Positions 43,108 through 51,960 of a stretch of DNA of 64,000 nt are shown here, one piece after another (the stretch's first letter is position 1; the number at the start of each line of letters is the position of its first letter). The notes beneath the pieces were generated by a model. The model worked only from the letters and a program-made list of their open reading frames with translations, ran no database searches and was not told the DNA's origin. The position numbers were made by a program, and so were the translations under genes. Source of the stretch: Clostridiaceae bacterium (GTDB lineage Bacteria; Bacillota; Clostridia; Lachnospirales; Lachnospiraceae); the NCBI GenBank assembly GCA_910575585.1, contig CAJTGF010000007.1, positions 62,001 to 126,000 of the forward strand, read 5' to 3'.

Positions 43108-44505
43108 ATGATCCATTTGATACACAGCGCGGTGTGGGGGCCTTTGCTGCTGGGCCTTTTACTTTTGACCGGAGGGATCCTGACCGTGGATTCCGGCGGT
43201 TTCCAATTCAGAGGAATAACCGTGTGGTGGAAAGTTACGGTGGGAAGTCTTTTTGGCAGGGATACCGGGGGAGGTGAGCGCCGGGAGGAAGATTCCGTCA
43301 ACAAGTTCCAAGCAGCCTGCACCGCCCTGGCGGCCACTATCGGTACGGGCAATATCGTAGGTGTGGCGTCGGCCCTTACGGCCGGGGGGCCGGGGGCCAT
43401 CTTCTGGATGTGGGTGTCAGCGGCCATAGGCATGATGACTGCATATGGGGAAACCTGTCTTGGACTGTTGTACCGCTACCGGGACGGCCGGGGGAGGTGG
43501 ATATGCGGACCCATGGTCTACCTGGCCAGAGGGCTTGGCAGTCCGGGGTTAAGTCTTACATACGGGATCTTGTGCCTTCTGGCTTCCCTGGGAATGGGCA
43601 GCATGGTCCAATCCAACGCCGCCGCCCAGACCGTGTGCTATCTGACAGGGGTAAAGCCTGTGTTCTGCGCAGTGGTGATTACAGGGCTGACGGTCTTTGT
43701 GGCCTGGGGCGGAACCATGCGGGTGGCCAATGTGGCGGAGCGGCTGGTTCCCGTTTCTGCCGCCGTTTACATGATATTTTCCATGGCAGTCCTGATAAAA
43801 TGCCATGACCGGATCCTTCCGGCCTTTGAGGAGATCTTTAGCCATGCCCTGATGCCCAGATCGGTTTTAGGCGGCGCGGGAGGGTACGGGATTGCCAGAA
43901 GCTTTCGATACGGCATCGCCAGAGGCGTTTTTTCCAACGAGGCCGGTCTTGGAAGCCTGGCAGGACTTCACGGGGCCACTGACGGCACCACCCCCCAGGA
44001 GCAGGGCATGTGGGCCATGTTCGAGGTGTTTTTTGATACGGTGGTGATCTGCACCATGACTGCTCTGGTGATATTGTGCGTCACGGGAGGCAGCCAGGGC
44101 CTTGCCAAAGGAAACTATGACGGGGCCGTGCTGACTGCCCATTGCTTTGAGGCGGCGCTGGGGCCGGCGGGGCAGTATCTGGTGTCATGCTCCATGGTGG
44201 TATTTGCCTTTGCCACCATGATCGCCTGGTACTATCTGGGAAGACAGACTTTGGATGGGGTCATGGCCCAGATGGGGCAGTGGATCCCCCTATCAGAGAC
44301 CGCTGCGGCAAAGATCCACGCTGTCTATCTGATCCTATATGGGTATGCCGTGTTTTTGGGGTGTGTCAGCAGCCTGACGGCGGTTTGGGAATTGTCGGAT
44401 ATCTGGAATGGCCTTATGGCGTTCCCCAATATATTTGCTCTGTTGCTTTTGCGGAAAAACATACAATATCCGGATCGGTCAGGGGCGTGTATTTGGCGGG
44501 AATGA
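43108..44505 (+). CDS. Sodium:alanine symporter (AGCS family)
   Basis: 465 residues, about ten to eleven membrane helices; imports alanine or glycine with Na+. Family motifs: FQAACTALAATIGTGNIVGVASALTAGGPGAIFWMW, TVCYLTGVKPVF, and RGVFSNEAGLGSLAGLHGATD. ATG at 43108 has GGGAGCAGGAT upstream. A strong terminator follows at 44542. Independent unit. Confidence 0.92.
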   Translation: MIHLIHSAVWGPLLLGLLLLTGGILTVDSGGFQFRGITVWWKVTVGSLFGRDTGGGERREEDSVNKFQAACTALAATIGTGNIVGVASALTAGGPGAIFWMWVSAAIGMMTAYGETCLGLLYRYRDGRGRWICGPMVYLARGLGSPGLSLTYGILCLLASLGMGSMVQSNAAAQTVCYLTGVKPVFCAVVITGLTVFVAWGGTMRVANVAERLVPVSAAVYMIFSMAVLIKCHDRILPAFEEIFSHALMPRSVLGGAGGYGIARSFRYGIARGVFSNEAGLGSLAGLHGATDGTTPQEQGMWAMFEVFFDTVVICTMTALVILCVTGGSQGLAKGNYDGAVLTAHCFEAALGPAGQYLVSCSMVVFAFATMIAWYYLGRQTLDGVMAQMGQWIPLSETAAAKIHAVYLILYGYAVFLGCVSSLTAVWELSDIWNGLMAFPNIFALLLLRKNIQYPDRSGACIWRE

Positions 44506-44541
44506 ATTTTCAAAAATGTCTAGGATATGGAAACGGAAGAC

Positions 44542-44588
44542 AGCAAAATGCCGATACCATGAAAACGGTATCGGCATTGTTTTGCTTT
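44542..44588 (+). terminator. Terminator after the alanine symporter gene
   Basis: Perfect 12-bp stem AATGCCGATACC (44547-44558) with GGTATCGGCATT (44567-44578), extended by AGCAAAA/TTTTGCT. Confidence 0.8.
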
Positions 44589-44642
44589 ATTAAGGGATAA
44601 AAGGGAGGAGAGCTGATAAATTGCTTTACCAGCTCGAGTATT

Positions 44643-44735
44643 ATGAAAAAAATCTTATAAGCACTTGTACATTGGCTTACAGCAGTTGTTCTGCTGATGG
44701 TTATAGTATATGCGGCAATCATGAAGAAATCATGA
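44643..44735 (+). pseudogene. Possible tiny membrane-peptide gene with in-frame stop
   Basis: Reads MKKIL, TAA (44658-44660), then 24 codons with a strongly hydrophobic stretch (WLTAVVLLMVIVYAAI) ending MKKS and TGA. Without the stop it would be a typical one-helix peptide with basic ends. No strong ribosome site. Could be chance, a decayed gene, or a type I toxin-like remnant. Confidence 0.25.
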
Positions 44736-44787
44736 TGTGTCTGTAAAAGGTTTTTGAATGATTTTTGAACAAAATATGAACGACCGG

Positions 44788-45981
44788 TCAGCGGCATCTC
44801 AGCACGTGCTCGTAGAAGGATTTCATCTGCTTTTCCGTGTCAAATACCGCCACATACATCTGATTGCCCATGGCTCCGGCCAGGACATCCGGGATCCGGT
44901 CCACCATCTTCATGTGCTCCCCGTACTTCTTCATAATATCCTGATGGCTCATGACAAAGTCTTTGCCGTCCCGCAGTCCTGCAAAGGCGCAGAAGGCGTG
45001 TTTGCCCACAGGTACGGTGGAGTGGCCGAAGGCGATCATATCAGCCCAGATCTTGTACACGTTGGTGCTGTGGGCAAAGTTGATCATATCCGGGGTAAAT
45101 CCGCCGCAGGGGCGCATGTTCACCTCCAAAGCCATAACGTCTCCCTTTTTGCCAAGGCCCTTGTGGTCTTTCAGAAGGCGGAAAAATTCAAAATGAACGA
45201 AACGGCTCTTTACGCCGAAGCTTTTTACGGTGGCCCGGCCTGCTTTTTTCACATCCGGCTTTAAGGATTTTACGATATAGTAGATGGAGTTATCCGCGTT
45301 GTTGACAATATCCATGATGGAGTTTGGCGTCACGTTGCCGGTTTCGAAAACAGGTTCTCCGTTGGCGTCAATGATGGCGTCATAGGAATTGACCTCCGCG
45401 TCCACAAATTCCTCCATGATATAAGGGATGTGAGGCAGTTTCTGGTCAAAAAACTGTTTTAACTCCTCCTCATTGGACAATTTGTAGGTGTGGGAGGCCC
45501 CCACGCCGTTGTCCGGCTTGGCGATGACGGGATAGTCCACCTTTTTGATAAATTCCAGACAGCCCTCTAGGGTGTCCACCAGATGGTGGCGCGCTACAGG
45601 GATGCCGGCTTTTATGTAAAACTCCTTCATCCTGGACTTATACTTGATGCGGGGGATATCGCTTACCTGGAAACCGCTTGTGATGTTGAAATCCGTTCTC
45701 AGCTTTGCGTCCCGTTCCAGCCAGTACTCATTGTTGGATTCCAGCCAGTCAATGCGGCCGTGCTTGAAGATGAAAAATGCCACAGCCCGGTATACTTCGT
45801 CCTCATTTTCCAGGCTGCTGACCTTGTAGTATTCATTTAAGCTTCCCTTTAGGTCGGCGGTCAGTTCGTCATAGGGCTGGTCGCCGATGCCCAGCACGTT
45901 CATGCCGTTGTTTTTAAGTTCCCGGCAGAACTGCCAGTAATTGGTGGGAAAATTGGGGGAGATAAAGATACAGTTTTTCAT
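44788..45981 (-). CDS. ATP-grasp ligase, third gene of a minus-strand operon
   Basis: 397 residues. Activates a carboxylate as acyl-phosphate and joins it to an amine or thiol. The fold order is visible: an N-terminal Rossmann-like part (CIFISPNFPTNYWQFCRELKNNGMNVLGIG), the ATP-binding Lys in YPVIAKPDNGVGASHTY, the hinge YIMEEFVDAEVNSYDAIID, and metal ligands in MALEVNMRPCGGFTPDMINFA. It resembles carbamoyl-phosphate-synthase-like or biotin-carboxylase-like ATP-grasp proteins. ATG at 45981 follows AAGGAAGGAAG. It lies downstream of two esterases. Substrates unknown. Confidence 0.85.
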   Translation of the reverse strand: MKNCIFISPNFPTNYWQFCRELKNNGMNVLGIGDQPYDELTADLKGSLNEYYKVSSLENEDEVYRAVAFFIFKHGRIDWLESNNEYWLERDAKLRTDFNITSGFQVSDIPRIKYKSRMKEFYIKAGIPVARHHLVDTLEGCLEFIKKVDYPVIAKPDNGVGASHTYKLSNEEELKQFFDQKLPHIPYIMEEFVDAEVNSYDAIIDANGEPVFETGNVTPNSIMDIVNNADNSIYYIVKSLKPDVKKAGRATVKSFGVKSRFVHFEFFRLLKDHKGLGKKGDVMALEVNMRPCGGFTPDMINFAHSTNVYKIWADMIAFGHSTVPVGKHAFCAFAGLRDGKDFVMSHQDIMKKYGEHMKMVDRIPDVLAGAMGNQMYVAVFDTEKQMKSFYEHVLRCR

Positions 45982-46084
45982 AATACTTCCTTCCTTTGTC
46001 TGATATTTGAGGACAGCATTGGGCTGTCACAGAGGTTATTATTGCTGTCGTGACGGCAGAGTACGCAGGGGAGCAGGAGGTTTC

Positions 46085-46837
46085 TTACCCCAGAAGATGG
46101 GGAACAAAATATGTTACCTGCTTGTACCACCACGGCCAGTCGTGGGCGCAGTCGTAGCCCCAGTAATCTACCCACAGATGGATGCCTTTGCTGCGCAGGA
46201 TGCCGTCCAGCTGCCTGGTGGAGTCGGGGATTTCCCACGGTCCCTGTCCCACGCAGATAATGGCTTTCTTCTGGTTGTAAAGCTCAATATAAGGGTGATC
46301 CAGAGGCATGTTGGGAAGAAAGTGGACCGGGGAATTTTCATACACCAGTCTGTTCATAAATCCGTCAAAGCCATAGTCCGCGGTATAGATGCCGCTTAAA
46401 GCCAGCAGGCCGTCAAACAGGTCCGGGCGGCGGAAAAACAGTGTGGCGGCATGGGTGGCGCCTAAGCTGCAGCCAAAGGTAATAACGCCCGGATAGCCGT
46501 CCCAGCCATTGCGCTCATTGACCATGGCCCGAATAAAGGGGACCATCTCGTCGGTAATATAGCGGACCCACTGTTCATGGCGCCAGATACGCCAGCCGGG
46601 GTCGCCGGCCTTGTTTGACCAGGTCTCCTTGTCAAGGGTGTCGATGGAAAATACCATCACCTGTCCGGATTCGATCCAGGGAGACCACACGTCCGCCATG
46701 CGGTAGTTCTCGAAATCAAAGAACCGTCCGTCCTGGCAGGGGATGAAGAGGACCGGCCGTCCGGCGTGGCCGTAGACTTTACATTCCATGTCCCGCTCCA
46801 GAGCAGGACTGTAGTTTTTAAAATATTGTACTTCCAT
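46085..46837 (-). CDS. Alpha/beta-hydrolase esterase, cytoplasmic
   Basis: 250 residues of the esterase D/DUF-type hydrolase group. The nucleophile elbow is FGCSLGATHAA (Ser in G-C-S-L-G); the C-terminal His is likely in CAHDWPWWYKQ. The N-terminal strand VYGHAGRPVLFIPCQDGRFFDFEN is typical for this group. No signal peptide. It begins 15 bp after the preceding esterase gene ends, and 103 bp separates it from the ATP-grasp gene. ATG at 46837 follows AAGGAGGC. Confidence 0.85.
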   Translation of the reverse strand: MEVQYFKNYSPALERDMECKVYGHAGRPVLFIPCQDGRFFDFENYRMADVWSPWIESGQVMVFSIDTLDKETWSNKAGDPGWRIWRHEQWVRYITDEMVPFIRAMVNERNGWDGYPGVITFGCSLGATHAATLFFRRPDLFDGLLALSGIYTADYGFDGFMNRLVYENSPVHFLPNMPLDHPYIELYNQKKAIICVGQGPWEIPDSTRQLDGILRSKGIHLWVDYWGYDCAHDWPWWYKQVTYFVPHLLG

Positions 46838-46851
46838 AAATGCCTCCTTGT

Positions 46852-47661
46852 TTATTTCTTATCCTGTTTTTTCGGCTCCTGGTCTTTGGGCTTTCCCGGC
46901 GGTTCGTACATAAGCGTTTCCATAAAGAAGGGGATCTGCCGTTCCCAGCTGGCCTCGCTGTGGTCTCCGCCGGGGACGATGCGGAAGTTAAGGTAGATCT
47001 GCCGTTCCAGGAGAAGGGAAGCAATTTTTCCAAAGCTTTGGAGCATATTTTTATGGTTAAAGATTTCTTTAGAGCCGTAGTCCATATACAGGGTGGTGCC
47101 GCTGCCCAGCTTGACGCTGCGGATCAGGTTGGCCAGTCTGTCCGGATCTACCCACAGGGACGGGGACAGGGCGGCGGCTCTGGAAAAATACCGGTTGTAT
47201 TCCAAAAGGGCGTAGATGCTCATAAGGCCCCCCATGGAACTGCCTGCGATAAAGGTGTGTTCCCTGTCCGGAATGGTGCGTATATGGGCGTCGATGTCCG
47301 GTTTGAACTTGTGGACCAGCCATTCCATGGTGATCTTGCCCCAGCCGGGGATCTGGCCGAATCTGGCATCCCGAAAGGCGAAGGGGGAGTACTCTTTCAG
47401 GCGCCCGTGGTCAGGGCTGTGGTTGCACTCCACCGCGGCAATGATCAGGGGGGCTCGGGTTTCTTCCATAAATTCCTTCATGCCCCAGCTTTTTCCGTAT
47501 GTAGCGTCGGAATCAAAAAATACGTTGTGACCGTCAAACATATAAAGAACAGGATAGCGTTTATCCGGGTCATCATCATAGTAATCCGGAAGGTACAGAT
47601 ATGCCCGCCGGGTCTGGGCTCCAGTCAGTTCCGGAATGGTAATATCCCATTTTTCTACCAT
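46852..47661 (-). CDS. Alpha/beta-hydrolase, esterase D / enterochelin-esterase-like
   Basis: 269 residues from ATG 47661 (MVEKWDITIPELTG), with GGAG 11 bases upstream; a GTG four codons earlier is too close to that site. Motifs: YPVLYMFDGHNVFFD oxyanion strand, nucleophile in IAGSSMGGLMSIYALLEYN (G-S-S-M-G-G), acid in DYGSKE and His in PGGDHSEASWE. No signal peptide. First gene of the esterase-esterase-ligase operon. The Lys/Asp/Pro-rich tail (PPGKPKDQEPKKQDKK) is unusual. Confidence 0.85.
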   Translation of the reverse strand: MVEKWDITIPELTGAQTRRAYLYLPDYYDDDPDKRYPVLYMFDGHNVFFDSDATYGKSWGMKEFMEETRAPLIIAAVECNHSPDHGRLKEYSPFAFRDARFGQIPGWGKITMEWLVHKFKPDIDAHIRTIPDREHTFIAGSSMGGLMSIYALLEYNRYFSRAAALSPSLWVDPDRLANLIRSVKLGSGTTLYMDYGSKEIFNHKNMLQSFGKIASLLLERQIYLNFRIVPGGDHSEASWERQIPFFMETLMYEPPGKPKDQEPKKQDKK

Positions 47662-47705
47662 AGCTGTCTTCACTCCGTTTTAAATATAGTAAGAATACTT
47701 TGATA

Positions 47706-47734
47706 AATATAGCACAAGGGGGTGGAAATAGCAA
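47706..47734 (-). promoter_or_regulatory. Promoter of the esterase-ligase operon
   Basis: On the minus strand TTGCTA, 17-bp spacer, TATATT, 45 bp before the start. Confidence 0.5.
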
Positions 47735-47830
47735 GACTTGATTAGGTTAATAGTGTAATAGTTTAAAGTGAAAAGGTAAGAGAACTGATATGAGGAGTGA
47801 TACGGACATGTGGAAGTGCATTTGGCAGGC

Positions 47831-47859
47831 TTGACGTTATGAGGCAGGGGGTGTAAAAT
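47831..47859 (+). promoter_or_regulatory. Promoter of the GH13 gene
   Basis: TTGACG, 17-bp spacer, TAAAAT, 34 bp before the start. Confidence 0.6.
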
Positions 47860-47892
47860 AGCAGTATCAAATAATGGGAGAGGTCTGTCTAT

Positions 47893-49740
47893 ATGAGTAT
47901 GAGCAGAGATGAAGAGATTTATGAAGGGCGTCTGAAAAAACATATTGATGAGCTGAAGTGGCTGTATATGGAGCTTTATGACGCTCCGGATATGTTTGAG
48001 GAACTTTGCGGCAATATGAGCAGGGTTTATAAAGAGAGAAAGAAATCTTTAAAAGATCTGGATCGGAAGCGGGAATGTGATCCGGAGTGGTTTAAGGGCA
48101 ATGACATGCTGGGCATGATGATGTACACGGGACTGTTTGGGGGAACGCTGAAAGGGGTGGAGAAACACCTGGATTATCTCCAGTCCTGCGGGGTAAACTA
48201 TGTGCATCTGATGCCGCTTATGGAGTCTCCAAAAGACCGGTCCGACGGCGGGTACGCAGTGGCGGATTTCAGAAAGGTGCAGCCGGAGCTTGGGACCGTG
48301 GATGATCTGGAGCATCTGGCGGACAGCTGCCACAAGCAGAATATGAGTCTGTGCCTGGATTTTGTTATGAACCACACCTCCGAGGACCATGAGTGGGCAA
48401 AACGGGCCAGAGCCGGAGAGAAGGAGTATCAGGACAGGTATTTCTTCTATGACACCTGGGACATTCCGGCACAGTACGAGAAGACGGTACCCCAGGTATT
48501 TCCCACCACGGCTCCTGGGAATTTTACGTGGCTGGAAGACTGCAGAAAGCATGTGCTGACCACATTTTATCCTTACCAGTGGGATCTGGATTACAGGAAC
48601 CCGGTTGTGTTCAATGAGATGATGTACAACTTCCTGTTTTTTGCCAATCTGGGCGTGGATGTTATCCGCATTGACGCGGTGCCTTATATCTGGAAAGAGC
48701 TGGGTACCAGCTGCCGGAACCTTCCCAAGGTACATACCATTGTCCGCATGATGCGCATGATCGGGGAGATCGTGTGTCCGGGGATCCTGCTTTTGGGCGA
48801 GGTGGTGATGGAGCCGGCCAAGGTGGCCCCCTATTTTGGAACCGTGGAGAAACCGGAGTGCCATATGCTGTACAATGTTACCACCATGGCCACCATCTGG
48901 CATACGGTTGCGGTGCAGGATATCCGGCTTTTGAGGAAGCAGCTGGACAGCGTGTATGGCCTTCCCAAATCCTATACGTTCCTCAATTATCTGCGGTGCC
49001 ATGACGATATCGGCTGGGGGCTGGATTATGACCAGCTGGAGAAGTGGGACATGTTCCAGGCTTCTCACAAAAGGTATCTCAATGATTTCTACCTGGGCAA
49101 GACCTGGGAGAGTTTCAGCAGAGGGGAGCTTTACAATGACGACCCGGTGACCCAGGACGCCCGGTTCTGCGGGACCACCGCATCCATGTGCGGGGTGGAG
49201 ACGGCTTTGGAGCACGGGGATGACAATGCTTTGGAGCAGGCGCTGCGCCTGGATCTGATGCTCCATGCTTTTATGCTCCAGCAGGCCGGGATACCGGTTA
49301 TTTACAGCGGCGATGAGATCGGGCAGCTGAATGATTATTCTTATAAAAATGAGCCGGAGAAAGCCGTGGACTCCAGGTATGTCCACCGCTCTTCTTTCCG
49401 GTGGGATCTGGCAAAACATGTTCATAAGCCTGAAACGGTCCAGGGCAGGATCTTTGATGGGCTTCGGAAGCTGGAGGTGATACGCGCAAGTCATGAAGCG
49501 TTTACGGCTCAGGCTCACGCAGAGACCATCGGATGGGAGGATATGTCTGTGCTGGGGATCATGCGGACCGGGAAAACGGAGCGCGTCACCGGGATCTATA
49601 ATTTCAGCAGGAGTGAGAAGACCGTATCCTGGATCGGCGGAGGAAAGGATCTGCTGACCGGACAGGACGGGGCAAAAGACGGATATGTAACGCTGAAACC
49701 TTATGGGTTTATCTGGCTTAGGGAGGGAATGCAGGGCTGA
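47893..49740 (+). CDS. Amylosucrase-like GH13 glucosyltransferase/hydrolase
   Basis: 615 residues, no signal peptide, so acts in the cytoplasm. The alpha-amylase-type barrel has all catalytic residues: nucleophile Asp261 in VDVIRIDAVPYIWKELGTSC, acid/base Glu303 in LLLGEVVM and Asp371 in LRCHDDIGW. The stretch around SCRNLPKVHTIVRMMR and RCHDDIGW is close to amylosucrase (GH13_4), which makes alpha-glucan from sucrose; other activities such as sucrose hydrolysis are possible. The N-terminal ~90 helical residues and C-terminal beta domain also fit. Own promoter. No sucrose transporter adjacent. Confidence 0.85.
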   Translation: MSMSRDEEIYEGRLKKHIDELKWLYMELYDAPDMFEELCGNMSRVYKERKKSLKDLDRKRECDPEWFKGNDMLGMMMYTGLFGGTLKGVEKHLDYLQSCGVNYVHLMPLMESPKDRSDGGYAVADFRKVQPELGTVDDLEHLADSCHKQNMSLCLDFVMNHTSEDHEWAKRARAGEKEYQDRYFFYDTWDIPAQYEKTVPQVFPTTAPGNFTWLEDCRKHVLTTFYPYQWDLDYRNPVVFNEMMYNFLFFANLGVDVIRIDAVPYIWKELGTSCRNLPKVHTIVRMMRMIGEIVCPGILLLGEVVMEPAKVAPYFGTVEKPECHMLYNVTTMATIWHTVAVQDIRLLRKQLDSVYGLPKSYTFLNYLRCHDDIGWGLDYDQLEKWDMFQASHKRYLNDFYLGKTWESFSRGELYNDDPVTQDARFCGTTASMCGVETALEHGDDNALEQALRLDLMLHAFMLQQAGIPVIYSGDEIGQLNDYSYKNEPEKAVDSRYVHRSSFRWDLAKHVHKPETVQGRIFDGLRKLEVIRASHEAFTAQAHAETIGWEDMSVLGIMRTGKTERVTGIYNFSRSEKTVSWIGGGKDLLTGQDGAKDGYVTLKPYGFIWLREGMQG

Positions 49741-49919
49741 ACGCAATAGAAAAGCGGCAGGCAGATATCCGGATCATCAATCCGGGGACAAGGTCAGGGA
49801 GTTCGCTGTAAAATACCAGATAAAGGTATGGGATTGATCGTCTTTCCAGGAATATTATTTTTTCACCTACTCACAATAAAGCTATATAGGAGACGACTAT
49901 GTGAGATAAGGTGGCGTGG

Positions 49920-50969
49920 ATGTGGGAAAACAGGAAGTTTAGAAAAGGTATAAAGATTTTGGGAGTCACGGCAGCAGTGTATGTGGTGTTTCGTTTTCTG
50001 CTGGCTTTGGTGGCTCCCTTTGTATTTGCATGGCTGACGGCGCTGGCGCTTAAGCCCCTGGCCTGCGCCGTGTCCGGGGCGGTACGGGTGCGGTGGAAAG
50101 ATAAGTCTGTAGGGATCTCCGTGGGGGCGGCGGGGCTATTGGCGCTGGCAATTCTCATGGGGATCGGGGGGACGCTTATGTATGCGGGCGGGAAACGGCT
50201 TTATGAACAGGCGGCCATGCTGGCGGAACGGTTTCCATGGTGGGTGGAGCAGCTTGACAAGTATCTGACTGGGGTGTGCCGACAGGTGGAAGGGGCGCTG
50301 TCTCTGAAGCCGGACACCATGGTCTGCGCGGCCAGAGATATGATACGGAGTCTGGCCGGCACGGTGAAACGCGGCGCGATGCCCTATGTCATGGGCAATT
50401 CGGTGAACATTGCCAAATATTGTGTGTGCTGCTGCGTGATCACGGCGCTGTACATTATCGGGGTTATGCTGTTTCTTCAGGAGATGGACGGATGGAAGGA
50501 GCGGATGGAGGAGTCTGTGTACCGGGAGGAATTTGCCAGGATCAAACGATTGCTGTGCATAGTGGCCAATGCCTATCTGCGCACCCAGGGGATCATTATG
50601 CTGCTGACTACGGCGGTGTGTATCGGAGGGTTCTTCCTTATGGGTAATTCCTACTATTTTCTCGCAGGGGTGGGGATCGGTATTCTGGATGCCCTGCCGG
50701 TGTTCGGGACCGGGACGGTTTTGATCCCGTGGACCATACTGTGTTTTTTGAGAGGACGGTGGGGAAGAGGAGTCATGGTGCTTGGGATTTACCTGATCTG
50801 CTATTTCTTAAGGGAAATCCTGGAGGCCAGGCTTATGGGCAGCAAGGTGGGCCTTACCCCCCTGGAGACTCTGGTGTCCATGTATGTGGGACTCCAGGTG
50901 TTCGGGATATTCGGATTTCTTCTGGGGCCTTTGGGACTGCTGCTTGTAAAGGAGTTTGGGGTGGAGTGA
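49920..50969 (+). CDS. AI-2E/YtvI family membrane protein
   Basis: 349 residues with seven or eight membrane helices and a soluble insert (about 80-160). ATG at 49920 is five bases after AAGGTGG; the GTG at 49911 has no ribosome site. C-terminal family phrases are GILDALPVFGTGTVLIPWTIL and GLTPLETLVSMYVGLQVFGIFGFLLGPLG. Similar Firmicutes proteins are called YtvI (sporulation) or AI-2E family; the AI-2 link is from one distant member and is not supported by context here. Followed by a regulator gene with its own promoter. Confidence 0.8.
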   Translation: MWENRKFRKGIKILGVTAAVYVVFRFLLALVAPFVFAWLTALALKPLACAVSGAVRVRWKDKSVGISVGAAGLLALAILMGIGGTLMYAGGKRLYEQAAMLAERFPWWVEQLDKYLTGVCRQVEGALSLKPDTMVCAARDMIRSLAGTVKRGAMPYVMGNSVNIAKYCVCCCVITALYIIGVMLFLQEMDGWKERMEESVYREEFARIKRLLCIVANAYLRTQGIIMLLTTAVCIGGFFLMGNSYYFLAGVGIGILDALPVFGTGTVLIPWTILCFLRGRWGRGVMVLGIYLICYFLREILEARLMGSKVGLTPLETLVSMYVGLQVFGIFGFLLGPLGLLLVKEFGVE

Positions 50970-50983
50970 CTTAATAAAAACGG

Positions 50984-51012
50984 TTGTCGGGGCAGGGGAA
51001 AAACTATATAAT
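50984..51012 (+). promoter_or_regulatory. Promoter of the RpiR-family gene
   Basis: TTGTCG, 17-bp spacer, perfect TATAAT, 53 bp before the start. Confidence 0.6.
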
Positions 51013-51064
51013 GAAGTAAGGATTAAGAAAACGACGTGTGATAAAAGAACGGGGTGAAGCAAAC

Positions 51065-51838
51065 ATGTTTACCTATGAAGAGATCATGAGCCTTAATGAA
51101 CTGGAGATGAGTGTGTACCAGTATGTGCTGAAGCACAAGGAGAAAGCGGGATACATGAAGATACGGGAATTGGCGGAGGAAGCCCATGTGTCCACCACCA
51201 CGGTTCTGCGGTTCTGCAAGAAGATGGGGTGCGGCGGATATTCGGAGTTTAAGGTTCAGTTAAAGCTGTATCTTAGCAGGCAGATCGAGCCGGAGACAGA
51301 TGTGGATATCAGCAATTTGGCAGATTATTTAAACCGGTTTAAGACAGAAGAGTATATGAGGACCATTGACCGCGCCGTGGCTTTGCTCAAGGAGTCCTCC
51401 AACATTTTCTTCATCGGCGTGGGAACTTCCGGCATGCTGGCAAAATACGGTTCCAGGTATTTTTCCAATGTGGGGTGGCTGTCTTTGTGCATTGACGACC
51501 CCTTTACTCCGGTCTTCGGGGATCACGGAGAGGAGACTGCGGTGGTGGCTCTGTCCGTGTCCGGGGAGACGGAGCAGGTTTTGAATATGGCCAATGGACT
51601 GAAGATGAAAGGCTGCAGGCTGGTTTCCATCACCAACACCCCCAACTGCACCCTGGCGCAGATGAGCGACTGCAATATTTCTTACTATATGCCGGTGAGA
51701 AAAACAGCCCGGTATTTTAATATAACCCTTCAGGCGCCGGTGGTCACTATCCTGGAGGTCTTGGGCAATAAGCTGTACTGCGCGGACCCGGAACGGCAGG
51801 AGGTGATGATGGAGCAGGGAGAAGAAACATCGGAATGA
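51065..51838 (+). CDS. MurR/RpiR family transcriptional regulator
   Basis: 257 residues from ATG 51065 with GGGGTGAAG upstream. N-terminal helix-turn-helix (about 1-75; IRELAEEAHVSTTTVLRFCKKMG) and a C-terminal SIS domain (about 105-240; FIGVGTSGMLAKYG, ALSVSGETEQVL), which binds a phosphosugar. It precedes a PTS EIIC and a 6-phospho-beta-glucosidase, so the ligand is probably a phospho-beta-glucoside. Candidate binding site: the direct repeats at 51883-51915. Confidence 0.9.
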   Translation: MFTYEEIMSLNELEMSVYQYVLKHKEKAGYMKIRELAEEAHVSTTTVLRFCKKMGCGGYSEFKVQLKLYLSRQIEPETDVDISNLADYLNRFKTEEYMRTIDRAVALLKESSNIFFIGVGTSGMLAKYGSRYFSNVGWLSLCIDDPFTPVFGDHGEETAVVALSVSGETEQVLNMANGLKMKGCRLVSITNTPNCTLAQMSDCNISYYMPVRKTARYFNITLQAPVVTILEVLGNKLYCADPERQEVMMEQGEETSE

Positions 51839-51848
51839 TCCTTTGGCA

Positions 51849-51881
51849 AAACAGCGTGAGAAAAAACACGCTGTTTTTTTG
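51849..51881 (+). terminator. Terminator after the RpiR-family gene
   Basis: AAACAGCGTG pairs with CACGCTGTTT, followed by TTTTT. Confidence 0.85.
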
Positions 51882-51882
51882 A

Positions 51883-51915
51883 TGTAACACGTTTTAATCG
51901 CTGTGACATGTTTTA
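51883..51915. promoter_or_regulatory. Two direct repeats upstream of the PTS promoter
   Basis: TGTAACACGTTTTA (51883-51896) and TGTGACATGTTTTA (51902-51915) share TGTRACAYGTTTTA and start 19 bp apart, 17 bp before the -35 box. Good candidate operator for the adjacent RpiR regulator. Confidence 0.5.
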
Positions 51916-51931
51916 TCTGTTGGTAAATATG

Positions 51932-51960
51932 CTGACAAGTATGCGGTTTTTCATTATAAT
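51932..51960 (+). promoter_or_regulatory. Promoter of the beta-glucoside operon
   Basis: CTGACA, 17-bp spacer, perfect TATAAT, 118 bp before the EIIC start. Confidence 0.6.

Noticed and set aside
48049-49746. Long open frame (565 codons) on the minus strand opposite the GH13 gene
   Set aside because: No ribosome site or family motif; the plus strand has all GH13 catalytic motifs. Antisense frame due to GC-biased codons.
49920-50969. AI-2 exporter working with LuxS
   Set aside because: The gene is 31 kb from luxS, and the AI-2E family name rests on one distant member.
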